A program made the position numbers and the translations under genes. The notes beneath the pieces were generated by a model, which was given only the letters and a program-made list of their open reading frames with translations, ran no database searches and was not told where the DNA came from. DNA of 64,000 bases from an uncultured Bacteroidales bacterium (GTDB taxonomy: Bacteria; Bacteroidota; Bacteroidia; Bacteroidales; UBA932): positions 95,205 through 159,204 of the forward strand of contig CALUTY010000008.1 in the NCBI GenBank assembly GCA_944323825.1, written 5' to 3'. How positions within the stretch are numbered: position 1 is the first letter of the stretch; the number at the start of each line of letters is the position of its first letter. Positions 1-9,000 of this stretch are shown piece after piece.

Positions 1-120
1 CACCGCATCGGAGAGGGCGCCGTCCCCGGCAATCCGCTTCCTTTCGTCAAGAATCCGCCCATGCCTCCTGTCTATGGCCTCCTTGTACGGAACAAGCCAC
101 GGATCAGTGTCATAAATCAT
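1..120 (-). CDS. glgB: 1,4-alpha-glucan branching enzyme, N-terminal fragment (cut by window edge)
   Basis: Forty codons run from an ATG at 120 to the window edge without a stop. The start reads MIYDTDPWLVPYKEAIDRRH, which resembles the opening of Bacteroidota GlgB proteins, where a D-P-W-L-x-P-(Y/F) segment precedes the first beta-sandwich domain. GlgB forms alpha-1,6 branches in glycogen in the cytoplasm. The identification rests only on this short N-terminus and could be wrong. It is on the same strand as xseA-xseB, 24 bases downstream of xseB, so it may be read through from them. Confidence 0.6.
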   Translation of the reverse strand, partial: MIYDTDPWLVPYKEAIDRRHGRILDERKRIAGDGALSDAV

Positions 121-144
121 TGTTTTCTCCGTATTTCCCATAGT

Positions 145-330
145 CTATGATAATCCTTCTATCTTTTCTCTTGCACTCCTGAGATATGCCCTGCAGCCGG
201 CAACAAGCTCCTCCGAACGCCGGATGTACTTGTCTATGTCATCCAGCCCGGTATCAGCCGACTCCACCTTTGCGGCTATCTCCTCAAGCTCGGCCACGGC
301 CGCAGCATAGTCAAATTTCTTCTTTGCCAT
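145..330 (-). CDS. xseB: Exodeoxyribonuclease VII small subunit
   Basis: Small helical partner of XseA, which together degrade single-stranded DNA to acid-soluble oligonucleotides in the cytoplasm. The sequence has the family pattern: an aromatic near the start, A-x-L-E-E-I, then D-x-x-I-x-x-(Y)-x-(R)-(S)-x-E-L and a basic coiled tail, about 61 residues. I choose the ATG at 330 because family members begin close to M-x-K-K-x-x-(Y/F); an upstream ATG at 354 would add eight residues and lengthen the overlap with xseA from 20 to 44 bases. The overlap implies translational coupling. Confidence 0.88.
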   Translation of the reverse strand: MAKKKFDYAAAVAELEEIAAKVESADTGLDDIDKYIRRSEELVAGCRAYLRSAREKIEGLS

Positions 331-1456
331 CTCTTTCTGTTTTTCCGGGTTCAACTTTCTCCACCCTGCATCCTATGTTCCCGTCATGATACATCAGGGT
401 CATCCTGTCCCCGGCCTTCATGTCCGAGGCGTTCCTGATCACCTTGCCCGCCCCGTCGACCGTGAGCACATAGCCCCTTTTCAGGATGTTGCGCGGATCC
501 GCCCCGCTTATCCTCGCCTCAAGCAGACGGACACGGCTCTCCATGGAGCTTATCTTGCCCGAGAACGCCATCTTGAGCCGGTTCACAAAGGACAGGATGA
601 GGGCATCCTCCTGCGCATATATGCCGACGAACAGGTCGGCGAGCGCAGTCGGAGTCTTCACGGAACGCCATGCCACCATGTCGCAGACATGCACGTCCTG
701 GTCGTGGCCCACCGCAGTGAACACAGGTATCGGGAACTGGGCAATATGTGATGCAAGCGGATATTCGTCATAGCAGGCAAGGTCAAGCCTCGCCCCTCCG
801 CCGCGCAGGATGAGAAGGGCATCATAGCCCTCATCAGACTCCGCCACCGCATCCATTGCAGATATTATCGAGGAAGCCGAATCCGCCCCCTGCATGAGGG
901 CGGGAAAAAGGTCGGTATGGAAGATGAATCCGTATTCATTTTCGTGCAGATGCCGCATGAAATCCCTGTAGCCCGCAGCGTCCTGTGCGGAAATCACGGC
1001 AAGCCTGTAGGGAAGACGCGGCAGCGGAAGACCCTGCTGCATGTCCATAAGCCCCTCTTCATTGAGCCGGGCTATGGTGCGCCGCCTCTCCTTTTCCTTC
1101 TCGCCGAGGGAAAAGTCGGGATCTATATCATCTATCACGAGGGTGAATCCATAAAGCTGGCTGAAATTGACCTGGACTCTCACAAGCACAAGCATCCCTT
1201 CGGAAACCGGGGATCCGGTGACAGATTCGAAAAAGGGAGCGATGATCCGGTATTTCGAACTCCAGATCACAGCCTGCGCCTTGGCCACCAGACCGTCGTC
1301 ACCGCTCTGGGACAGCTCAAGGTAGCAATGACCGCCCGGCCTTGCCTTTATGGCCCCTATTTCTGCCTTCAGCCACAGCCTGGACGGGAATACATGCTCC
1401 ACAACATCCTTGATCCGTGACTGCAGTTCATAAAGGTCAATGATTTCCTTTCCCAT
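311..1456 (-). CDS. xseA: Exodeoxyribonuclease VII large subunit
   Basis: Catalytic subunit of exonuclease VII. An N-terminal OB-fold occupies roughly residues 15-110 (LWLKAEIGAIK and YLELSQ fit it). The catalytic domain carries the family signatures RGGGARLDLACYDEYPLA, FPIPVFTAVGHDQD and VKTPTALAD, followed by a basic coiled region. At 381 residues it is shorter than the E. coli enzyme (about 456), mostly through a shorter C-terminal coil. It overlaps xseB, the usual arrangement. A possible TAAATTTG promoter box lies 24-31 bases upstream of the start. Confidence 0.93.
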   Translation of the reverse strand: MGKEIIDLYELQSRIKDVVEHVFPSRLWLKAEIGAIKARPGGHCYLELSQSGDDGLVAKAQAVIWSSKYRIIAPFFESVTGSPVSEGMLVLVRVQVNFSQLYGFTLVIDDIDPDFSLGEKEKERRRTIARLNEEGLMDMQQGLPLPRLPYRLAVISAQDAAGYRDFMRHLHENEYGFIFHTDLFPALMQGADSASSIISAMDAVAESDEGYDALLILRGGGARLDLACYDEYPLASHIAQFPIPVFTAVGHDQDVHVCDMVAWRSVKTPTALADLFVGIYAQEDALILSFVNRLKMAFSGKISSMESRVRLLEARISGADPRNILKRGYVLTVDGAGKVIRNASDMKAGDRMTLMYHDGNIGCRVEKVEPGKTERDGKEEI

Positions 1457-1479
1457 AAAATCTCTCTCGTGTATCGTTA

Positions 1480-1487
1480 CAAATTTA
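1480..1487 (-). promoter_or_regulatory. Candidate -7 promoter box for xseA-xseB
   Basis: Read on the minus strand this is TAAATTTG, matching the Bacteroidota -7 consensus TAnnTTTG, 24 bases before the xseA ATG. I see no convincing -33 TTG element at the expected 19-20 bases, so the call is weak. Confidence 0.35.
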
Positions 1488-1660
1488 CATAAAATTTCAT
1501 ATATGAGGCAGAATTTTTTACAAGAAATGTGAGATGCCGTTTTTAATTTTCAACAAAAACATGGACAACATCTGAATATTCATAAATTTTTCCTATCTTT
1601 CGGAGAAAGAGCCGCCGGACAGGGGATTGATTTTTATTCATGTAAATCGGATATATTTCC

Positions 1661-1668
1661 TATCTTTG
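1661..1668 (+). promoter_or_regulatory. -7 promoter box of engB
   Basis: TATCTTTG is an exact match to the Bacteroidota -7 consensus. Transcription should begin around 1675, so the TTG codon at 1627 cannot be the engB start. This places the start at the ATG at 1687 or 1696. The rest of the 230-base gap between xseA and engB is AT-rich and holds no gene I can see. Confidence 0.65.
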
Positions 1669-1686
1669 CCGCTTGATTTAATTGTA

Positions 1687-2298
1687 ATGGTCCAAATGAA
1701 GATTTCTGAAGCATCGTTCGCCGGCAGCAGCACGAGGATTTCCGAGAAACCGAAGCAGAAATTCCCTGAATTCGCATTCATCGGCAGATCGAATGTGGGG
1801 AAATCTTCGCTGATAAACATGCTCTGCAACAACCGCAAGCTTGCGCAGACCTCCGGCACCCCCGGAAAGACAAGGCTTGTGAACCACTATCTGATCAACA
1901 GGGAATGGTATCTTGTGGACCTCCCCGGATACGGTTACGCCAAGATTTCGAAGTCGGGAAAGCAGAAACTCGAGCAGGTCATAAGGAACTACCTCAACTT
2001 CTCGGAGGAGATGCATCTCCTGTTCGTCCTCATCGACCTGAGGCACGACATAGGGAAGATTGACATGGATTTCCTGTTTGAACTCGGAGAGGGAGGCATC
2101 CCGTTCGCGATAATATTCACAAAGGCCGACAAGCTCGGCACGGACAGCAGGGAAGTGCAGATGGAAAGGAACAGGAAGGCCCTGCTGGAGCATTGGGAAG
2201 AACTTCCGCCGATATTCGTGAGTTCCTCTCAGACCGGGCTCGGCAGGGAAGAGATACTCGGCTACATCGGCTCCCTGCTGGATGAAATGAAGAAATGA
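1687..2298 (+). CDS. engB: Ribosome biogenesis GTPase EngB/YsxC
   Basis: Small TrmE-Era-EngA family GTPase needed for 50S subunit assembly. All five G motifs are visible: GRSNVGKS (G1), the G2 threonine in TSGTPGKT, DLPGYGYA (G3), TKAD (G4) and SSSQ (G5). At 203 residues it has the normal length. The ATG at 1687 lies about 12 bases after the predicted transcription start; the ATG at 1696 is nearly as good. A longer frame reaches back to a TTG at 1627, but that is upstream of the promoter box. The gene is followed after 34 bases by prs, probably on the same transcript. Confidence 0.93.
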   Translation: MVQMKISEASFAGSSTRISEKPKQKFPEFAFIGRSNVGKSSLINMLCNNRKLAQTSGTPGKTRLVNHYLINREWYLVDLPGYGYAKISKSGKQKLEQVIRNYLNFSEEMHLLFVLIDLRHDIGKIDMDFLFELGEGGIPFAIIFTKADKLGTDSREVQMERNRKALLEHWEELPPIFVSSSQTGLGREEILGYIGSLLDEMKK

Positions 2299-2332
2299 AA
2301 CGGAAGGAAAACAACCATATATACATACTGCG

Positions 2333-3283
2333 ATGCACAACGAACATAAAATGAAACTATTTGCGGGCAGGAGTTCAAGACCCCTCGCGGAGAAGATCGC
2401 CAAGTCCCTGAACGTGGATCTGGGACAGTCAGATGTACTTACATTCAGCGACGGCGAATTCCAGCCGTCCTTCAACGAAAGTGTCAGAGGGGCCACCGTA
2501 TTCATCGTGCAGTCTACGTTCCCGCCGGTGGACAACCTTTTTGAACTGCTTCTGATGATCGATGCCGCAAAACGTGCATCGGCACACACCGTGATTGCCG
2601 TGATGCCTTATTTCGGCTGGGCAAGACAGGACAGGAAAGACAAGCCGAGGGTGTCCATAGGAGCGAAGCTGGTCGCCAACATCCTCCATGCGGCAGGATG
2701 CGACAGGGTGATGACCTGCGACCTGCACGCTGACCAGATACAGGGATTCTTCGACTTTCCTGTGGACCATATATATGCGAGCAACATCTTCCTCCCGTAC
2801 CTGCGGGGGCTGAACATAGAGAATGTGGCGATAGCCGCACCCGACATGGGAGGGGCAAAGAGGGCGAATGCCTATGCAAGATATCTCCAGTGCCCGGTCA
2901 TCATCTGCCACAAGTCCCGTGAAAGGGCCAATGTGGTCGGCTCAATCACAGCCATAGGCGATGTTGCAGGCAAGAATGTCATCATCGTCGACGACATGAT
3001 TGACACGGCCGGCACGCTCACCAAGGCGGCAAATGTCCTGAAGGAGATGGGAGCAAACAGCGTAAGGGCCTGCGCCACCCATGCGGTGTTCTCCGGAAGC
3101 GCCTACGAAAGGATAGCGGAGTCCGCCCTCGAAGAGGTGATAGTGACCGACACAATACCGCTTTCGTCCGACCCTGAAAAAGACAAGAGCAAGATCACCG
3201 TACTTTCAGTGGCCGACACTTTTGCCAATATAATAGACAAGGTATACAACTACGAGCCGATAAGCGACAGCTTCATATTCTGA
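2333..3283 (+). CDS. prs: Ribose-phosphate pyrophosphokinase (PRPP synthetase)
   Basis: Makes 5-phosphoribosyl-1-diphosphate from ribose-5-phosphate and ATP for purine, pyrimidine, histidine and NAD synthesis. It has the N-terminal (K)LFAGRSSRPLA segment, the ATP-site motif YFGWARQDRK, the metal-binding CDLHADQIQGFF, and the PRPP-binding loop VIIVDDMIDTAGTL. About 316 residues, normal for a class I enzyme. A second ATG at 2351 (start MKLFAG) has a more A-rich upstream tract and may be the real start. Confidence 0.96.
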   Translation: MHNEHKMKLFAGRSSRPLAEKIAKSLNVDLGQSDVLTFSDGEFQPSFNESVRGATVFIVQSTFPPVDNLFELLLMIDAAKRASAHTVIAVMPYFGWARQDRKDKPRVSIGAKLVANILHAAGCDRVMTCDLHADQIQGFFDFPVDHIYASNIFLPYLRGLNIENVAIAAPDMGGAKRANAYARYLQCPVIICHKSRERANVVGSITAIGDVAGKNVIIVDDMIDTAGTLTKAANVLKEMGANSVRACATHAVFSGSAYERIAESALEEVIVTDTIPLSSDPEKDKSKITVLSVADTFANIIDKVYNYEPISDSFIF

Positions 3284-3326
3284 GATGACGCTGACGCCGC
3301 TTTCCGGCCGGAAAAAATGATTTTTT

Positions 3327-3599
3327 ATGGAAATATTCATAGCTGCCCTCCTGCTGGTCGGAATAAGCGTAATCGGACTGTGCTTCAACATCATCTTCCG
3401 GAAGAACGGGAAATTCCCGGATACGGAGATCAGCAGCAACCCGGCGATGAAAAAGCTGGGGATAAGATGCGCCAAGGAAGACGAACTCAGGCTGTGGGGG
3501 AAGAAAAACGGGAAACAGAACCCTTCCTGCAGCGATCTCGGCTGCTCCGACTGTGCCGGATGCGGTCTTGCTTACAAAACAGAGGAGAATAAGAAATGA
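3327..3599 (+). CDS. Small Cys-rich single-pass membrane protein, unknown function
   Basis: Ninety residues. One hydrophobic segment at about 3-22 ([18 protein letters not shown]) is followed by a basic stretch and a soluble tail with six cysteines: one in GIRCAKE and a C-terminal cluster [16 protein letters not shown]. The spacing suggests metal or Fe-S binding, or disulfides if the tail is outside. I recall similar short proteins in other Bacteroidales genomes annotated only as membrane or secreted proteins. It ends in an ATGA overlap with der (3596-3599), so the two are translationally coupled. An alternative ATG at 3317 opens a different frame without these features. Confidence 0.75.
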   Translation: MEIFIAALLLVGISVIGLCFNIIFRKNGKFPDTEISSNPAMKKLGIRCAKEDELRLWGKKNGKQNPSCSDLGCSDCAGCGLAYKTEENKK

Positions 3600-4900
3600 G
3601 TCTTGTAGCGATAGTAGGAAGGCCCAATGTGGGCAAGTCGACCCTGTTCAACCGCCTCGTGGGGATGAGGCAGGCCATAGTGGACGAGACGGCAGGAGTG
3701 ACACGGGACAGGCATTACGGGAAATGCGAGTGGTGCGGAAAGGAGTTTTCCGTCGTGGACACGGGCGGATACACATCCAACTCCGATGACATATTCGAAG
3801 AAGAGATCCGCAAACAGGTGCTGCTTGCAATCGACGAGGCTGACCTTGTGCTCTTCATGACCGAGGCCGGCACGGGCATCACGGACTACGACGCCGAGAT
3901 AGCCGACCTGCTCAGAAGGAGCGGGAAGCCTGTGGTGCTGGCCGTGAACAAGGTGGACACCGGGGACAAGATGTATGACAGCTACCAGTTCTATTCACTG
4001 GGACTCGGGGAAGTGTGGAGCATATCCTCAGCCACCGGAGGCGGCACAGGCGACCTCCTGGACGAGATAGTGAAGAAGCTGCCGGACGACAAGGCGGAAG
4101 ACGACCATCCGGAACTGCCGCACATTGCCATCGTCGGGAAGCCGAATGTGGGGAAATCATCCCTCACCAACGCCCTTCTCGGCACGGAAAGGAACATCGT
4201 CACCCCGCTTGCCGGGACCACGAGAGACTCCATAGCCACCCATTACAACAAGTTCGGACATGAATTCATGCTTGTGGACACGGCAGGGATGCGCAAGAAG
4301 ACCAAGGTGCACGAAGACCTTGAATTCTATTCCGTGATGCGGTCCATCAGGGCGATAGAGCATTCCGACATCTGCATCCTGATGATAGACGCCCAGAACG
4401 GGCTCGAAGCCCAGGACATGAGCATCTTCAACCTCATAGCCAGGAACAGGAAGGGATGCGTGCTCGTGGTAAACAAATGGGACGCAGTCGAGAAGGACAG
4501 CAACACGCTGAAGGAATACACGGAGTCGCTGAAGGCAAGGCTTGCCCCGTTCAACGACATCCCGATAATCTTCACCTCCGTCATAAAGAAGCAGAGGATA
4601 ATGGATGTGCTCGACGCTGCCGCAAAGGTATATGCCAACTACTCCAAGAAGATACCGACATCCGTCCTCAACGAAACCATGCTTCCGGAAATAGAGAACT
4701 ATCCTCCTCCGGCATGGAAAGGGAAATATGTCAAGATAAAATATGTGACCCAGATTCCTTCAAAATGCCCGTCCTTCGCATTCTTCTGCAATCTTCCGCA
4801 GTATGTGAAGGAACCGTACAGGAGATTCCTGGAAAACAGGCTGCGTGAAAAGTTCGACTTCACCGGATGTCCGGTCCGCATATTCATGAGGCAGAAATAA
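3596..4900 (+). CDS. der: Ribosome biogenesis GTPase Der (EngA)
   Basis: Double GTPase required for late 50S maturation. The first G domain has GRPNVGKS (residues about 8-15), DTGGY and NKVD; the second has [16 protein letters not shown] and NKWD. A KH-like domain follows and ends in the basic [13 protein letters not shown] tail. 434 residues, standard length. It overlaps the upstream small membrane protein gene by four bases, giving a probable engB-prs-membrane protein-der unit, and a hairpin follows the stop directly. Confidence 0.96.
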   Translation: MSLVAIVGRPNVGKSTLFNRLVGMRQAIVDETAGVTRDRHYGKCEWCGKEFSVVDTGGYTSNSDDIFEEEIRKQVLLAIDEADLVLFMTEAGTGITDYDAEIADLLRRSGKPVVLAVNKVDTGDKMYDSYQFYSLGLGEVWSISSATGGGTGDLLDEIVKKLPDDKAEDDHPELPHIAIVGKPNVGKSSLTNALLGTERNIVTPLAGTTRDSIATHYNKFGHEFMLVDTAGMRKKTKVHEDLEFYSVMRSIRAIEHSDICILMIDAQNGLEAQDMSIFNLIARNRKGCVLVVNKWDAVEKDSNTLKEYTESLKARLAPFNDIPIIFTSVIKKQRIMDVLDAAAKVYANYSKKIPTSVLNETMLPEIENYPPPAWKGKYVKIKYVTQIPSKCPSFAFFCNLPQYVKEPYRRFLENRLREKFDFTGCPVRIFMRQK

Positions 4901-4902
4901 AA

Positions 4903-4935
4903 GAAAGTCCCGCTCCGTCACAGAGCAGGACTTTC
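4903..4935 (+). terminator. Hairpin downstream of der
   Basis: GAAAGTCC-C-GCTC pairs with GAGC-A-GGACTTTC around a 7-base loop. A T-run is absent on the plus strand. On the minus strand it lies just beyond the end of the DUF4783 gene, so it may serve both converging units. The remaining bases to 5014 hold nothing I recognise. Confidence 0.6.
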
Positions 4936-5014
4936 ACTTACTATAACCCTATTATTAACAACTAAACTAACCGGCTTTCCCATTTAGCAAATAGCGTGCC
5001 ATTTCCATAAGCAC

Positions 5015-5425
5015 CTACTTTATGCGTTCTATCTTCAGCTGCTGGATCCGGTATCCGGACTTGTTGTAGCTGACGAATATCGTCACCATGAACATCTCTC
5101 CCCCGGCATTGAGAGTTCCCAGGGCATATTTCATGTTGGAACGCCCAGCCCTGTGTGTTATTTCAAAGGAACGGGGGGTGTAGGAGTCAAAAAAAGACTT
5201 CAATATCTGACGGGCCTGGTTCCTGCTCGAATCGTTCGATGTGGAGATGACTGTGATCTCAAGATTGTCAGCAAACCATGCGGAAAGCTTGTCTGCATTG
5301 CCCTGGCCCATATATTTGGCGATAGGCACAAACACATCGTAGGCATCGTCCTGCGCTGCCGTCAACGGTTCTGCCGCAAAGAGCATGACCAATGGCACAA
5401 ATATGGCGTTCAGAAGTTTATTCAT
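5015..5425 (-). CDS. DUF4783 family secreted protein
   Basis: A 136-residue protein with an N-terminal signal peptide (MNKLLNAIFVPLVMLFAAEP, then LTAAQ) and a compact NTF2-like-looking domain with the conserved stretch around FVPIAKYMGQGNADKLSAWF and RIQQLKIER near the end. This pattern fits the Bacteroidota family DUF4783, of unknown function, expected in the periplasm or outer membrane. I choose the ATG at 5425 because it begins the signal peptide; an in-frame ATG at 5449 would add eight residues. It is divergent from rlmH. Confidence 0.72.
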   Translation of the reverse strand: MNKLLNAIFVPLVMLFAAEPLTAAQDDAYDVFVPIAKYMGQGNADKLSAWFADNLEITVISTSNDSSRNQARQILKSFFDSYTPRSFEITHRAGRSNMKYALGTLNAGGEMFMVTIFVSYNKSGYRIQQLKIERIK

Positions 5426-5454
5426 CACGAAATTCAGATTGCAGAGCACGATTA

Positions 5455-5485
5455 TTGCAAATACCGAGCCACATTCTTACCTTTG
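5455..5485 (+). promoter_or_regulatory. Promoter of rlmH and the NtrY-like kinase
   Basis: TTG at 5455-5457 (-33) and TACCTTTG at 5478-5485 (-7) are separated by 20 bases, an excellent match to the Bacteroidota sigma-ABfr promoter. The start of rlmH follows 18 bases downstream. Confidence 0.75.
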
Positions 5486-5503
5486 TAAGAAACACGGAAC
5501 AAC

Positions 5504-5977
5504 ATGAAGATCACTCTTCTTACGGTCGGGGAAACCGAAAGGAACTGGATAAGGGAAGGACTCGACACCTACACGGCGAGGCTGAAGCATTACATACAAT
5601 TCCAGGTGCGCGAGATACCTGAACTGAAGAATGTCTCCGCGCTGAGCAGGGAGCAGATAAAGGAGAAGGAAGGCGAGCTGATACTCAAATCCGTCAGGGA
5701 CGGCGACGAAGTCATCCTCCTCGACGAGCACGGCAAGGAATATTCCTCGGTGGAATGGGCAGGAGTGCTGGAAAAGAAGCTTGCCACATCCGGACGCGAC
5801 CTTGTGTTCGTAATCGGAGGGGCATACGGCTTTTCGGGAAAGGTGAGGCAGAGGAGCAACGGGGAAATCTCGCTTTCAAGGATGACCTTTTCGCACCAGA
5901 TGGTAAGGGTGATATTCACGGAACAGCTTTACAGGGCCTTCACCATAATGAAGGGACAGCCCTACCATCATGAGTAG
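5504..5977 (+). CDS. rlmH: 23S rRNA (pseudouridine1915-N3)-methyltransferase RlmH
   Basis: SPOUT-class methyltransferase that methylates pseudouridine 1915 in helix 69 of 23S rRNA. The sequence begins MKITLLTVGETERNW and shows the SAM-binding knot motifs LLDEHGKE and FVIGGAYGFS, the conserved SLSRMTFSHQMVRVIFTEQLYRAF stretch (positions 5872-5943), and the invariant terminal YHHE. 157 residues, as expected. It has its own strong promoter and probably shares a transcript with the kinase that starts 33 bases after its stop. Confidence 0.97.
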   Translation: MKITLLTVGETERNWIREGLDTYTARLKHYIQFQVREIPELKNVSALSREQIKEKEGELILKSVRDGDEVILLDEHGKEYSSVEWAGVLEKKLATSGRDLVFVIGGAYGFSGKVRQRSNGEISLSRMTFSHQMVRVIFTEQLYRAFTIMKGQPYHHE

Positions 5978-6010
5978 CGGCCCTCATGCCGGACCGCCAA
6001 ACAACGGGAA

Positions 6011-9000
6011 ATGCTGATGAACATAAGGAAATACATCAAGAGATACGGCCATGTCTTCTGCCTGGGCGCGGCTATCGTGGCCTTTGTCCTGTCCCTTGCG
6101 GTAAACACGCAGTCAAGAAATTCGGAACGGATCGCCGAAAAGGTGGAAAGACGGGTGGAGAAGAGGATGAGAGTCCTCGACGGATATGTGAAGGAGGCAC
6201 TGGAGTCGGACCACAGATCATGGCTGACACTGGATGACCTCCCGGAAGACATGGTGATATACAGATATGTCTATGATACCCTGCAATCCTGGTGCAACCA
6301 GTTCCCGATAACCAATGACGACACGGGCACGAAGCTCATCTTCCAGAAGTTCACCAATCTCAGGATGAGCCTGGTATCTCCGCTTTCGGATGTGACCGGT
6401 GAGGCCCGATACCTGAGCCTCGGGCCCAAATGGTATATAGTCAAATCCGTCAGCGACAGCATAAACTGCCGGGTGATAGCCGGGCTTGAAATCCAGAATA
6501 CCCTTCTGGAGGGGCTGTACAACACTGAAAACGGCATCAACCCGCATCTGAAGCTGCCGTCGTATGTCAGCATCTGTCCGGTCAGCGCGACTGGAGGCAC
6601 TCCGGTGAGCATCGGCGGCAAGCCGATGTTCAAGATAATGACAGACCCGGCACAGGCATCGGTATTTTTCGCCAATTCCATGATACGATGGGTAGCCCTG
6701 CTGCTGCTCGTGCTGGCCTCGATGATGTTCCTGTGGTCGCACAGGTCCATAAGGAATTTCATCCTGACAACGGCCACTCTTGCGGGGATGACCATCCTCC
6801 TGTATTTCCTGGGGCACCATGTGAACTCCCAGTTCTTCTCTCCTACAGTCTATGCCGGAGGCGGGCTGCTCTACTCCTTCGGCACCCTGGTGATATTGAA
6901 TACCGGCATATTCCTCTATGTGGTCTGCATATTCCTGGTCCGCAGGAACTTCATGAGCCTTGTGATGAGGAAGAAGACGGCAAGGGCAAGAGCCGGATAT
7001 ACTGCGGGCATCATCTCGATGGTGATTCTCATCTGCATCTACACCCATTTCAGTCTGAAAAGCCTGATAATCAACTCCAACATATCCCTTGAACTCTATC
7101 TGTGGAGCGAGATTTCAATATACACCCCGCTTGTCTACCTGTCCTACTCCACCCTCTTCTTCTCGGTGCTCCTGCTTGTACAGATGCTCAAGCCCGTGTT
7201 CAAATATTATTTCGGCATCAGATACAATGCATTCTCCAGAAAATTTCTGCTGATTTACGCCGTCCTGTGCTCCGCCTATCTTACGGCGATGGCAGGCATC
7301 ACGGGCTTCCAGAAAGAACAGGACAGGATAGTGGTGCTCGCCAACAGGCTTGCCGTGGACAGGGACCTCGGAGTCGAGATACAGCTCAGGTCGGTGGAGA
7401 ATGACATCGCCAATGACCCGTTCATATCCTCCCTGACCGGAGAGGGGATGAACAGCATGATGATACTGAACAGGCTGACGGAAAATTACCTGACGGGGAT
7501 TTCTCAGAACTATGACATCATCGTGACCGTCTGCAAGGATTCTGACCGGATAATATCCGGGAACAGCGGCAGACGGATGAACTGCCTTGAATACTTCAAC
7601 GGGAGAGTCAGGGACGGGTCGCCGATAGCGGACAATTCCAGATTCATATATGTGAACAGCGACGGCGTGCCGAGCTATATAGGGATGTTCATCTTCTATT
7701 CCGAAAAATCAGGGATAGTGCGCATGTTCATAGAAGTCAAGCCGAAGTCCTATGCAGAAAACAGGGGCTACGGCAACATCCCCGGCCTGATGTCCGGCAT
7801 CGGAAGCATAACGATGCCGCCTTCCTACTCATACGCGAAATACATTTCCGGGAAACTTGTTACAAGCAAGGGCAACTATGCCTACCCTACCGTCATCATT
7901 CCTGAAAACGGGCCTGACATGGACATGGAAACCGGGAAGGACGGCATGGTAAAAAGGAAGAATCACCTGCATTTCGTGAACTGGATATCGGCGGATGAAG
8001 CCATCGTGGTCTCCAGGCCGACAAGGGGGGCCATGACATACCTGATAACATTTTCCTACCTCCTGCTCATAACATACGGCATCCTGTACCTTTTCTCGAA
8101 GAAACGGAAATCAAGGACACAGACTTTCAGGAAAAACTATTACAGGTCAAGGATCAACACGGTTCTGTGCACCTCCCTGTTCCTCACCCTGATAGTGATG
8201 ACCGTGGCGAGCGTCACCTTCGTCTACAACCGCAACGAGATCAACATGTACAACATGATGTCCAGCAAGATAAGCACGATACAGGCCATGCTGGAATCAC
8301 GGATGAAACATGTCCCGGACTACAGTGCACTGAACTCGCAGGAATTTTCCGATGTCATCTCCGATGTCGGCAACATGACCAAGTCCGACATCAACCTGTA
8401 CACTCCGGGAGGAAAGATATTCAAGAGCACGACGCCTGAAATCTTCGACAGGATGATATTGGGCTCCAGGATAAACCAGGATGCCTATTACAATATCGTA
8501 TATGCCAAGCAGAAATTCTTTATAGGCAGGGAAACCTTCGCCGGGCACAAGTTCTATTCCCTCTATGCCCCGCTGTTCAACAGCAAGGGCAGGATGGTAG
8601 CCATACTGAACGCCCCGTACACCGACCAGGGATATGATTTCAAGAGGGATGCCTTCTTCCATTCCGCCACCATCATCAACCTGTTCCTCATCCTGCTCGT
8701 GGCAACCATAGTAGTCAGCACGACAATGGTCAATGCCATGTTCAAGCCTATCCTTGAAATGGGGCAGAAAATGAACTCCACGGACATACACGGGCTGGAA
8801 TACATCATCTACAAACGGGAGGACGAGATATCCACCCTCGTGGAGGCATACAACAGAATGGTACATGATCTCTCGGACAGCACCAAGAAACTCGCGCAGG
8901 CGGAAAGGGACAAGGCATGGAGCGAGATGGCCCGACAGGTGGCACATGAGATAAAGAATCCGCTCACCCCTATAAAGCTGGAAATACAGAGGCTGATACG

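Noticed and set aside
1678..2589. Minus-strand open frame of 303 codons across engB and prs
   Set aside because: It spans two clearly real genes and their gap in antisense; the protein looks like a shadow with no domain.
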